From: Flavobacteriaceae bacterium UBA2000
GTDB taxonomy: Bacteria; Bacteroidota; Bacteroidia; Flavobacteriales; Flavobacteriaceae
Assembly (NCBI GenBank): GCA_002335345.1
Contig: DDCS01000138.1
Coordinates: 1 to 11,405 of the forward strand
Direction: 5' to 3'
Length of the DNA stretch: 11,405 bases
Every line of letters begins with the position of its first letter. The first letter of the stretch is position 1. The notes under the pieces are model-generated. The model ran no database searches. It had not been told where the DNA came from and saw only the letters and a list, made by a program, of their open reading frames with translations. The position numbers and the translations under genes were made by a program. Below are positions 1 to 6,759 of this stretch, piece by piece.

Positions 1-1
1 T

Positions 2-160
2 GGCGGTTGCCCAATGGCAAAAGACGAGTTAACGGGCAATATGCCCACAGAAAAATTGTTGAGTTATTGTGCGGAGCAAAAAATTGAGCACGGTGTTCAT
101 ATGGCTCGATTTGAGAGCGCATTTAATAAAGCTTCCGATATTTTTTTAAACTATCACTAA
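2..160 (+). CDS. Hydroxymethylglutaryl-CoA lyase, C-terminal end (partial)
   Basis: The reading frame is open from the first base of the window and ends at TAA 158-160, giving the last 52 residues of a protein whose start lies outside. It opens with GGCPMAKDELTGN, the active-site loop of HMG-CoA lyases; the Cys in GGCP corresponds to the loop cysteine needed for cleavage. A short helical tail follows and ends in FLNYH. The family cleaves 3-hydroxy-3-methylglutaryl-CoA to acetyl-CoA and acetoacetate, in leucine degradation, in the cytoplasm. The loop and tail fit HMG-CoA lyase better than other DRE-TIM enzymes such as isopropylmalate synthase, but only the end can be judged. The stop overlaps the next start by one base (TAATG), so translation of the two genes is probably coupled. 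Confidence 0.85.
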   Translation, partial: GGCPMAKDELTGNMPTEKLLSYCAEQKIEHGVHMARFESAFNKASDIFLNYH

Positions 161-1707
161 TGAAATATTTCTGCTACTTCATCGCACTTTTCACGCTTTT
201 AGGGTGTTCTGATCAAAAGACGAAAGTATATTTTGTTCAGCTCAACGATGTTTATGAAATTGCCCCATTAGGTGGGGGGCTTTACGGAGGTATGGCTCGC
301 GTGGCCCATGTTGTAGATTCACTAAAAGCCATAAACCCAAACACCTATTTATTTATGTCTGGGGACTTTCTCAACCCTTCACTTTTAGGCAATTTAAAGC
401 ACGAAGGCCAGCGGATAAAAGGACGCCAAATGATTGAGGTGATGAATGCGATGAACTTTACAATGGCCACTTTTGGAAATCACGAGTTTGATTTGTCCTA
501 TGATGATTTTCAAAAGAGACTGGATGAGTCTTCCTTTGATTGGGTCAATACCAATTGTTATCACAACACGGAGCGCGGCATCATCCCCTTTTCAAAAGTC
601 ACAACCCTCGAGCATAATTCAGAGGCAAAAGATTTAGAATTCCAGGCGCATATGTCGGAGATCATTCCTGAAATCAAAATGCTTAATGTGGCGAATAATC
701 GCGGTCAAACCCTGGATATTGGATTTTTTGGCGTGACTATTCCGAGCAATCCCAAACCTTATGTGTATTATGCGGACATGTTTCAGCAAGCCCAATACGG
801 GGTTGATTCCCTCAAGCAATTGGACGCGGATATCATCGTTGGTCTTACTCATGTAGATATCGAGATGGACCAAGAAATTGCCAAAAGTAATCAAGATATC
901 GATTTGATTATGGGGGGTCATGAACACAACAATATGTCTATCCAAGAAGGGCATACCCTAATCACCAAGTCCGACGCCAATGCTAAGAACATTTATATTC
1001 ATGAATTGACTTATGATTTTGATAATGAGGTTTTGGAGATTGATTCAAATTTATTGTCCATTAACGAACATACGCCAGAAAATTCTCAGATTGCTGCCCT
1101 AGTTGAGCGTTGGGATGAGGTTTTGTTTAATGCGGTGCGCCAAGTAAGCGACGCCCCGTATAGCGTAGTGCATTATACCAATGAGCCCTGGGATGGTCGA
1201 GATGCGCAGAGTCGATCCACTCAGACAAACCTTGGGCAGGTGATCACCAGTGCTATGGCTCATGCCTTTGATCCCCCTCTTGAAGGAGCGATGGTCAATG
1301 GGGGGTCTATTCGACTCGATGATTTTCTAGAAGGCGGAATTACCCCAATCGATTTTTTCCGGGTGTTGCCCTTTGGCGATGGCGTGCTTAAAGTACAAAT
1401 GACGGGCGCTTTGCTTTCAGAAATTTTAAGCTATGGGGAAGCGCAAAAAGGCGATGGGGCCTATCTGCAGCGCTATGGACTCGAGCAGGGGATCGATCAG
1501 CTTTGGCATATTGGGGGCAACAGAATTGAGCCAGATCAGCTCTACTGGATCGCCATAAGTGAGTTTTTAATGCAGGGCTATGACATTCCATTTTTAACGC
1601 CAGACAACCCTGGTGTACGCTCAGTTATATTTCCGAAAGTTGACGCGTTAGCCGCGGACATCAGACAATCAATAATTCAATATTTAAAGCATGAAGAAAT
1701 TAAATAA
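160..1707 (+). CDS. Lipoprotein metallophosphatase / 5'-nucleotidase family
   Basis: A 515-residue protein with a lipoprotein signal: a hydrophobic N-terminus ending in LLGC, Cys16. The N-terminal calcineurin-type metallophosphatase domain (about 22-290) shows QLNDVYE (27-33), SGD (67-69), GNHEFD (106-111), GLTH (228-231) and GGHEHN (252-257), so most of the two-metal site is present. The C-terminal 5'-nucleotidase domain (about 325-505) has NGGSIR (380-385) and RVLPFGDGV, which in this family form the nucleotide-binding and substrate-binding parts. The His found two residues after the first metal-binding Asp in UshA is a Tyr here (D30-V-Y32), as in the NDVYE subfamily. The protein probably removes phosphate from nucleotides or related phosphoesters in the periplasm or at the outer membrane; the exact substrate cannot be told. 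Its start overlaps the lyase stop and its end overlaps the next gene by 17 bases, which indicates one transcript. Confidence 0.9.
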   Translation: MKYFCYFIALFTLLGCSDQKTKVYFVQLNDVYEIAPLGGGLYGGMARVAHVVDSLKAINPNTYLFMSGDFLNPSLLGNLKHEGQRIKGRQMIEVMNAMNFTMATFGNHEFDLSYDDFQKRLDESSFDWVNTNCYHNTERGIIPFSKVTTLEHNSEAKDLEFQAHMSEIIPEIKMLNVANNRGQTLDIGFFGVTIPSNPKPYVYYADMFQQAQYGVDSLKQLDADIIVGLTHVDIEMDQEIAKSNQDIDLIMGGHEHNNMSIQEGHTLITKSDANAKNIYIHELTYDFDNEVLEIDSNLLSINEHTPENSQIAALVERWDEVLFNAVRQVSDAPYSVVHYTNEPWDGRDAQSRSTQTNLGQVITSAMAHAFDPPLEGAMVNGGSIRLDDFLEGGITPIDFFRVLPFGDGVLKVQMTGALLSEILSYGEAQKGDGAYLQRYGLEQGIDQLWHIGGNRIEPDQLYWIAISEFLMQGYDIPFLTPDNPGVRSVIFPKVDALAADIRQSIIQYLKHEEIK

Positions 1708-2185
1708 ACTATTGCGTCCTTTAGGCATATTGGGACTCATCGCGCTTGTTGTGATTCAATTTGTTCCCGTTGAATTGAATAATGGGGGTTATGAATCCGT
1801 CCTTGCTTTTGAGCAAGAAACCAATGTAAGTCCTGAATTATCTGCCCTATTTAAAGCAAATTGCTATGATTGTCATAGCAATCAAACGCAGTATCCATGG
1901 TATAGTTCCTTGGCTCCAGTAAATTTCTGGTTAGCAGACCACGTCGCTGATGGCAAAAAACATTTTAATGTTGCGCAATGGACTGAATATTCTATTAAAC
2001 GAAAGGATCACAAATTGGAGGAGCTTATCGAAGAGGTGGAAGAGGCAGAAATGCCCTTGCCTTCTTACACCTGGGTTCACGGTAATTTAACGGATGAGCA
2101 GCGTCAGAATTTGGTCGACTGGGCACAAATGGTGCGTTTGTCGTATCGCGTTGACGAGGCCTCTGAGCCCGTTGAACTGCATTGA
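1691..2185 (+). CDS. Membrane-anchored haem-binding domain protein (CxxCH)
   Basis: A 164-residue protein with one hydrophobic N-terminal segment (about 11-27) that acts as a signal anchor or uncleaved signal. It carries a single CYDCH motif (58-62), the covalent c-type haem attachment site. The downstream context SNQTQYPWYSSLAP and FWLADHV is typical of the small Bacteroidota haem-binding domain family (Pfam Haem_bd). An acidic stretch near 115-125 contains EMPLPSYTWVH; a Met or His in this part could supply the sixth haem ligand, which is inference. The domain should sit in the periplasm. Electron transfer or haem sensing is plausible, but no reaction is established from the sequence. The gene starts inside the end of the nucleotidase gene in another frame, so the two are cotranscribed. 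No convincing terminator hairpin follows it before the guaB promoter. Confidence 0.85.
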   Translation: MKKLNKLLRPLGILGLIALVVIQFVPVELNNGGYESVLAFEQETNVSPELSALFKANCYDCHSNQTQYPWYSSLAPVNFWLADHVADGKKHFNVAQWTEYSIKRKDHKLEELIEEVEEAEMPLPSYTWVHGNLTDEQRQNLVDWAQMVRLSYRVDEASEPVELH

Positions 2186-2224
2186 ATTAATAAAATCATT
2201 TCGAAATAATCTTGAGTTTAGTTG

Positions 2225-2232
2225 TATCTTTG
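2225..2232 (+). promoter_or_regulatory. guaB -7 promoter element (TATCTTTG)
   Basis: TATCTTTG matches the Bacteroidota -7 consensus TAnnTTTG exactly and lies 48 bases before the guaB ATG. The -33 region is weak: no TTG lies 17-23 bases upstream, and the nearest, at 2212-2214, is only 10 bases away. The expected transcription start is about 2236-2238, which would give a leader of roughly 45 bases. Confidence 0.55.
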
Positions 2233-2234
2233 CA

Positions 2235-2280
2235 TGCAATTAAATCAAATCGCCGTTTGGTCGGCGTTAAATTAATTGCA
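2235..2280 (+). promoter_or_regulatory. Nested hairpin in the guaB 5' leader
   Basis: TGCAATTAA (2235-2243) is the exact reverse complement of TTAATTGCA (2272-2280), a 9-base-pair outer stem. Inside it, CGCCG (2251-2255) pairs with CGGCG (2262-2266) around the loop TTTGGT. The outer stem ends at the base directly before the guaB AUG. It begins at about the predicted transcription start, so the hairpin would occupy nearly the whole leader. The symmetry is seen directly; a regulatory role, such as control of translation start or mRNA stability, is inference. No known riboswitch class is recognised. Confidence 0.45.
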
Positions 2281-3753
2281 ATGAAGGCACACGAAAGCAA
2301 AATTCTAGGAGAAGGGCTAACCTATGACGACGTTCTATTGGTTCCCGCCTATTCTGAAGTTCTCCCACGCGAAGTTTCTATCGAAACAAAATTTTCACGC
2401 AACATCACGCTCAATGTTCCTATAGTCTCTGCGGCTATGGATACCGTGACTGAAAGCGCTATGGCTATTGCCATCGCTCGTGAGGGAGGAATTGGTGTCC
2501 TTCATAAAAACATGAGCATCGAAAAACAAGCGGCAGAGGTGCGCAAGGTAAAACGGGCCGAATCAGGAATGATTCAAGATCCGGTAACCTTGAGTGCCAA
2601 TCATACCGTTAAGGACGCACAGAATACGATGCGCGATTACAGTATCGGTGGCATCCCAATTGTGGATGATCAGGGTAAATTAATCGGTATCGTAACCAAC
2701 AGAGACTTGCGCTTTGAAAAGAATTACGACAGACCACTGTCTCAAGTAATGACCCCACAGCCCTTAGTCACTGCAGCAAAGGGGACCAGTTTGGCTGATG
2801 CTGAAATCATTTTACAAGAAAACAAAATTGAAAAACTTCCTGTGGTTTCTCAGGACCAGACTTTATTGGGTCTGATCACCTTTAGAGACATTACAAAACT
2901 TACCTTAAAGCCCACGGCCAACAAAGACAGTTTTGGTCGTTTACGCGTCGCAGCAGCTTTGGGTGTTACTGCTGATGCCGTTGAACGCGCCTCTGCTTTG
3001 GTTCAAGCTCAAGTTGATGCGGTGATCATTGATACGGCACACGGCCACACTAAAGGGGTTGTTGAGGTATTACAAGCGGTCAAGACGAAGTTTCCTGATC
3101 TTGATGTCGTGGTCGGTAATATTGCCACGGCAGAGGCGGCGCAATACCTAGTCGAGGCGGGTGCAGATGCGGTAAAGGTCGGAATTGGCCCGGGGTCAAT
3201 ATGTACGACACGCGTGGTTGCTGGAGTCGGATTCCCTCAGTTTTCTGCCGTTCTTGAAGTCGCCAATGCCATCAAAGGAACTGGGGTTCCGGTTATCGCT
3301 GACGGAGGAATTCGCTACACAGGAGATATTCCCAAAGCCATAGCGGCCGGTGCGGATTGTGTCATGCTCGGGTCTTTACTCGCCGGAACGAAGGAGTCTC
3401 CCGGGGAAACAGTAATTTTTGAAGGAAGAAAATTCAAGACTTATCGCGGAATGGGCAGTGTTGAGGCGATGAAACACGGTTCTAAAGACCGTTACTTCCA
3501 GGATGTGGAAGATGACATCAAAAAGCTTGTCCCAGAGGGAATCGTGGGTCGTGTACCCTATAAAGGGGACCTGGTCGAAAGTATGACTCAATTTATTGGT
3601 GGTCTGCGTGCAGGGATGGGTTATTGCGGCGCTAAAGACGTGCCAACACTGAAAGAAACGGGGCGCTTTATTAAAATAACCTCATCGGGGATTCACGAAA
3701 GTCACCCCCACGATGTAACCATAACCAAAGAAGCACCAAATTACTCGCGCTAA
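2281..3753 (+). CDS. guaB: Inosine-5'-monophosphate dehydrogenase
   Basis: A 490-residue IMP dehydrogenase, the NAD-dependent enzyme that makes XMP from IMP at the committed step of guanine nucleotide synthesis in the cytoplasm. The start is set at the ATG opening MKAHESKILGEGLTYDDVLL, because LTYDDVLL is the usual family N-terminus; a TTG 69 bases upstream lies in the promoter and is rejected. The TIM-barrel catalytic domain is split by two CBS domains (about 97-150 and 157-212). The catalytic loop GIGPGSICTTR (301-311) carries the nucleophile Cys308. The mobile-flap Arg-Tyr pair is present in DRYFQ (403-407), and the C-terminus ends in ESHPHDVTITKEAPNYSR as in bacterial enzymes. Length and motifs are complete. 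The gene appears monocistronic, with its own promoter and a structured leader, and is convergent with the ompH-like gene. Confidence 0.97.
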   Translation: MKAHESKILGEGLTYDDVLLVPAYSEVLPREVSIETKFSRNITLNVPIVSAAMDTVTESAMAIAIAREGGIGVLHKNMSIEKQAAEVRKVKRAESGMIQDPVTLSANHTVKDAQNTMRDYSIGGIPIVDDQGKLIGIVTNRDLRFEKNYDRPLSQVMTPQPLVTAAKGTSLADAEIILQENKIEKLPVVSQDQTLLGLITFRDITKLTLKPTANKDSFGRLRVAAALGVTADAVERASALVQAQVDAVIIDTAHGHTKGVVEVLQAVKTKFPDLDVVVGNIATAEAAQYLVEAGADAVKVGIGPGSICTTRVVAGVGFPQFSAVLEVANAIKGTGVPVIADGGIRYTGDIPKAIAAGADCVMLGSLLAGTKESPGETVIFEGRKFKTYRGMGSVEAMKHGSKDRYFQDVEDDIKKLVPEGIVGRVPYKGDLVESMTQFIGGLRAGMGYCGAKDVPTLKETGRFIKITSSGIHESHPHDVTITKEAPNYSR

Positions 3754-3828
3754 TTCGGGTACTGCCCAATTGCTTTACGATGAATTGTCTGGAGTTGGCT
3801 TTTGCGGAACTGCGCAGAGACGAATAAG

Positions 3829-4341
3829 CTATTCTTGTTCTTTGGGAACTTCTATGCCTAAGTCTTCTAAGACCGCTAGAGTCAGGTCAAATCGATTGTC
3901 TATGTACACCACATTGTTATCCCGCAACAAGACTTGAGTATATCCTCCAGCCTCTGCCACGCGCTCCAGCGATTGCCCCACCTTAGTATAAAGCGGCTGC
4001 ATAAAATCTTCTTGTCTTAACGCCAAGAGTTGATTCCCATTTTGCTGATATTGCCCTAGTTCATTTTGCATTACCATCAAAGAATCTTCCTTCGTTTTTT
4101 TCTGCATCAGGGTGAGCAAAGATTCATTGTCTCGATAGTTTTGTAAGGCCTTTTCATAGGTTGAGAGTTTTTCTGCATAACCCTCACTGAGCTCGGTTTG
4201 ATAGGCCGTAACTTGCTCTTGAACTGCAGAGAGCTCAGGCATTAAGCCTAATATATAATCGATGTCAATGGTGCCGACCTTACTTTCTTGTGCGCTTACC
4301 GCTGAGAAAACAAATAAAAGACTAAGTAAAAGATGTTTCAT
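3829..4341 (-). CDS. ompH: OmpH/Skp-family periplasmic chaperone
   Basis: A 170-residue secreted protein. I chose the start at MKHLLLSLLF because it gives a normal signal peptide (1-17, cleavage after VSA before Q18); an in-frame ATG 18 bases upstream would only add MHKTST. The mature part has the Skp/OmpH layout. A first strand KVGTIDIDYILGLMPEL (21-37) is followed by a long charged, Gln-rich helical segment (about 38-118) that should form the coiled-coil arms. It closes with a helix-strand end containing GGYTQVLLRDNNVVYID and a final LTLAVLEDLGIEV. Such proteins form trimers that hold unfolded outer-membrane proteins in the periplasm. It lies 46 bases downstream of the 90-residue gene on the same strand, probably in one transcript, and is divergent from the PpiC/SurA operon that should act on the same clients. 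The stop is TAG. Confidence 0.88.
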   Translation of the reverse strand: MKHLLLSLLFVFSAVSAQESKVGTIDIDYILGLMPELSAVQEQVTAYQTELSEGYAEKLSTYEKALQNYRDNESLLTLMQKKTKEDSLMVMQNELGQYQQNGNQLLALRQEDFMQPLYTKVGQSLERVAEAGGYTQVLLRDNNVVYIDNRFDLTLAVLEDLGIEVPKEQE

Positions 4342-4387
4342 GGTTGAAGTTTTATGCAAGTAAATAAAAAATTGAAAATTACAGTTA

Positions 4388-4660
4388 CTATTCCTGCGAT
4401 GATTTTGTCCAAATTTGACCCCGGTGTGGTTTGAGTATTGGTCTCAGTTTTTGGACCAAGGACCAAGGTAAAACAAAACGTACCACGGAGCGCTCCTGCT
4501 GTTGCAATACTTCTAGGGCTAAAGGCGTTAACTGCTTTAAAGTGGCAAATTCATTCAGGTGAATTAAATGGTGCTCTGCGGTTTGCGCTCTGTTGGGGCC
4601 AAAAAAGTCCCAGAGCATGGCTACCGGAGTATTTTCTTGAGGCTGTTCAGATGCGGACAT
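4388..4660 (-). CDS. Uncharacterised 90-residue protein, possible ferredoxin-like fold
   Basis: Not assigned to a named family. The 90 residues show no signal peptide and no membrane segment, so the protein is probably cytoplasmic. Features include WDFFGPN (17-23), a His-rich helix AEHHLIHLNEF (28-38), and LKPHRGQIW (76-84). Read by eye, the order of hydrophobic strands and amphipathic helices is strand (13-20), helix (24-44), strand (47-53), strand (57-64), helix (66-76), strand (80-85). This beta-alpha-beta-beta-alpha-beta order suggests a ferredoxin-like or ACT-like fold; that is inference. Support for a real gene: a TAnnTTTG element 20 bases before the ATG on this strand, placement just upstream of ompH, and ordered protein-like composition. 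A 79-codon open frame on the opposite strand is less protein-like. The start could instead be Met15, which directly precedes the LWDFFGP motif. Confidence 0.7.
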   Translation of the reverse strand: MSASEQPQENTPVAMLWDFFGPNRAQTAEHHLIHLNEFATLKQLTPLALEVLQQQERSVVRFVLPWSLVQKLRPILKPHRGQIWTKSSQE

Positions 4661-4679
4661 ATTTGCTTTTTGGGTGAGG

Positions 4680-4687
4680 CAAAGATA
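4680..4687 (-). promoter_or_regulatory. -7 promoter element for the small gene and ompH (TATCTTTG on the - strand)
   Basis: The - strand reads TATCTTTG, an exact TAnnTTTG match and identical to the guaB element. It lies 20 bases before the ATG of the 90-residue gene. No TTG is found at the expected -33 distance. It probably drives the small gene and ompH together. Confidence 0.5.
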
Positions 4688-4743
4688 AGATTTATGGGCG
4701 TTATAATCGATTTATTCGGCACTGAAATCCTAGGCCAAAGCCC

Positions 4744-4773
4744 TTGAATTAACCGTTAGAATTGTTAATTTTG
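4744..4773 (+). promoter_or_regulatory. Promoter of the PpiC/SurA/MoxR operon
   Basis: TTG (4744-4746) and TAATTTTG (4766-4773) are separated by 19 bases, matching the Bacteroidota sigma-A consensus TTG-N17-23-TAnnTTTG. The start of transcription would be near 4778, leaving a leader of about 22 bases before the ATG at 4801. It is the best complete promoter in the window. A 7-base inverted repeat, AATTAAC (4747-4753) and GTTAATT (4764-4770), lies between and over the two elements. Confidence 0.65.
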
Positions 4774-4800
4774 TCCCACTTCTAAAAAAATGAAAATGTT

Positions 4801-6759
4801 ATGAAATACAGTGGACTAATTTTTGCTTTTTTGAGCTTATTCGCAACGGCGCTCATGGCACAAGATGATGAAAGCACGATAGTGACTCTGAATAATCGTG
4901 ATTTTACCGTCGGTGAATTTAAACAAGTCTATTTTAAAAACTTAGATCTGGTTAAACAGCAAGAAGAACGATCCCTCGATGAGTATTTGGATTTATTTAT
5001 TCAATACAAGAGAAAAGTTGAAGCGGCGAAGGAACAAGGTTTGGATCAAAGACAATCTTATCTAACGGATTTTGCCAAGTATCAGGAGCAATTGTCTCGC
5101 AATTATGTCTATGAGGATAATGTGACGGCACAAATGGTAGAACAGGCCTATAAACGAAGTAAAGAATCTTTAAAGACGTCCCATATTTTAATTCTTTGCA
5201 ACTGGGACGCAACGCCACAGGATACTTTAGTCGCCTATAATAAGGCCAAAGAGCTGCGTCAAATGGTTTTAAATACACCGGATAATTTTAATGATATTGC
5301 CGCAAAGTATTCAGAGGAGCCCAAAGCAGATGAAAGTCGTGGTTCACTGGATTACTTTACTGTTTTTGAAATGGTTTACCCTTACGAAAGTGTTGCGTAT
5401 AATCTCAAGGTGGGTGAAATCTCTGATTTGGTGCGCACTCAATTTGGTTATCATATTGTAAAATTAGAAGATCGTCGCCCTGTTTTACCCAAAAGAACAG
5501 TTTCTCATATCATGATCGGTACGCGCTTTGATTCTCTGGATACGGCCAAGGACCGCATTATGGAAATTTCAGGTTTGCTTGAAAAGGGCGTGGCTTTTGA
5601 AGATTTGGCCAAGCAATACTCTGATGACAAGAATACCGGAATAAACGGTGGCCTGATGCGCCCATTTACCAAAGGAGACCTTAAAGCCCCGCCCTTTGAG
5701 GATGCGGCCTTTGCCTTAACCCAAAAAGGGCAAATATCAGCTCCAGTTCAAACTCGATTTGGCTGGCATATTATTCGTCTTGAGGACATGGGTAAGTCGC
5801 CTACTTTTGAAGATGAAGAGGAGCGGCTCACCAAAATGGTTAAGTTAGGAGATCGTGCAAAAATCGTTACAACCGCCGTGAGTCAAAAAATTAAGGAGGA
5901 GTTAGGGTTCCAGGCCTATCCTTACAAGTCCTCATTTATGGCGGTTCTCAATGACAGTGTCTTTAATCGTAAATGGCGTTTTGTTCCCTTTGAAAACAAA
6001 GAAAATAGACTCCTTTTTACGATAGGCAGGAAAACTTACTTCTACAATGACTTTGGTGCTTATTTGGAGTTACGCCAGACCAAAGTACGTCCGTTTAAGC
6101 AAATTGCAACCTTTCTTGAAATGGTTTACGAAGAATTTGAAACCGAGAAGGTGAAGGATTATTTTAAGCAAAATTTGGAACAGGTTAATTCAGATTATGC
6201 AGCTATTATAAACGAATACCGTGATGGGCTTTTAATATTTGATGTCATGGAAAAAAATATTTGGGCCAAGGCCAAATCTGATTCTTTGGGACTGCGCAAC
6301 TATTATGAAGCGCACAAAAGCCAATATCTATGGAACAATCGGGTTAAAGGTGCGGTCATTCAAACCACAACCGAAGAAGACATGGACGAAGCCCTTGAGC
6401 TATTGCGTCGCGGTAAATCGCCAAGCGATGTCAAATCTCAGCTGAATCAAGGAGGGGCCTTGAAGGTGGTTATTTCCGAAGGGATGTTTGAAGAAGGATC
6501 GCAAAAACTTCCTGCGACTTATGTTTTGAAGCCAGGGCTGTCCGACGTTTTTGAGTCGCCCATGCAGTATACCGTCATTCAGGCAGAAGAACTTCTTCCT
6601 TCCGGAGTAAAAAATTACGAAGAGGTAGCCGGTGCTGTACTTAGCGATTATCAAAGTCAGCTAGAGTCCATATGGAATGATGAATTAGCCGCTAAATATC
6701 CTGCCAAAATTAACAAAAGCGCGCTGCGCAAATTAAGGCGTGCGCTAAAGGCTCAATGA
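4801..6759 (+). CDS. Periplasmic peptidyl-prolyl isomerase with two PpiC domains
   Basis: A 652-residue secreted protein. The signal peptide ends at ALMA (17-20), with Q21 as the likely mature N-terminus. A SurA-like helical N-region (about 25-115) precedes two parvulin (PpiC) domains. The first runs about 122-226, from SHILIL (127-132) to FGYHIVKLED (215-224). The second runs about 230-331, from SHIMIG (235-240) to FGWHIIRLED (320-329). Both keep the conserved His residues at the two ends of the fold. The remaining 320 residues have no clear active domain; NYYEAHKSQYLW (500-511) and the following strand pattern resemble the region that opens a SurA parvulin unit, so a decayed third domain is possible. 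The protein should catalyse prolyl isomerisation and chaperone outer-membrane or secreted proteins in the periplasm. It is first in the operon and overlaps the next gene by ATGA. Confidence 0.9.
   Translation: MKYSGLIFAFLSLFATALMAQDDESTIVTLNNRDFTVGEFKQVYFKNLDLVKQQEERSLDEYLDLFIQYKRKVEAAKEQGLDQRQSYLTDFAKYQEQLSRNYVYEDNVTAQMVEQAYKRSKESLKTSHILILCNWDATPQDTLVAYNKAKELRQMVLNTPDNFNDIAAKYSEEPKADESRGSLDYFTVFEMVYPYESVAYNLKVGEISDLVRTQFGYHIVKLEDRRPVLPKRTVSHIMIGTRFDSLDTAKDRIMEISGLLEKGVAFEDLAKQYSDDKNTGINGGLMRPFTKGDLKAPPFEDAAFALTQKGQISAPVQTRFGWHIIRLEDMGKSPTFEDEEERLTKMVKLGDRAKIVTTAVSQKIKEELGFQAYPYKSSFMAVLNDSVFNRKWRFVPFENKENRLLFTIGRKTYFYNDFGAYLELRQTKVRPFKQIATFLEMVYEEFETEKVKDYFKQNLEQVNSDYAAIINEYRDGLLIFDVMEKNIWAKAKSDSLGLRNYYEAHKSQYLWNNRVKGAVIQTTTEEDMDEALELLRRGKSPSDVKSQLNQGGALKVVISEGMFEEGSQKLPATYVLKPGLSDVFESPMQYTVIQAEELLPSGVKNYEEVAGAVLSDYQSQLESIWNDELAAKYPAKINKSALRKLRRALKAQ

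Noticed and set aside
634..954. 106-codon open frame on the - strand
   Set aside because: It is antisense to the metal-binding domain of the nucleotidase, which has clear motifs on the + strand.
2212..2280. TTG-initiated N-terminal extension of guaB by 23 codons
   Set aside because: The extension covers the TATCTTTG promoter element and the leader hairpin and has no family-like sequence; the ATG at 2281 opens the standard IMP dehydrogenase N-terminus.
3754..3828. Terminator between the convergent guaB and ompH genes
   Set aside because: Only short stems are present (TGCG/CGCA around six bases; CAATT/AATTG around eleven) and none is followed by a proper T run, so I do not call one.
4438..4677. 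79-codon open frame on the + strand
   Set aside because: It lies antisense to most of the 90-residue - strand gene, lacks a promoter in its direction, and its sequence is less protein-like (frequent Trp/Arg/Leu, no motif).
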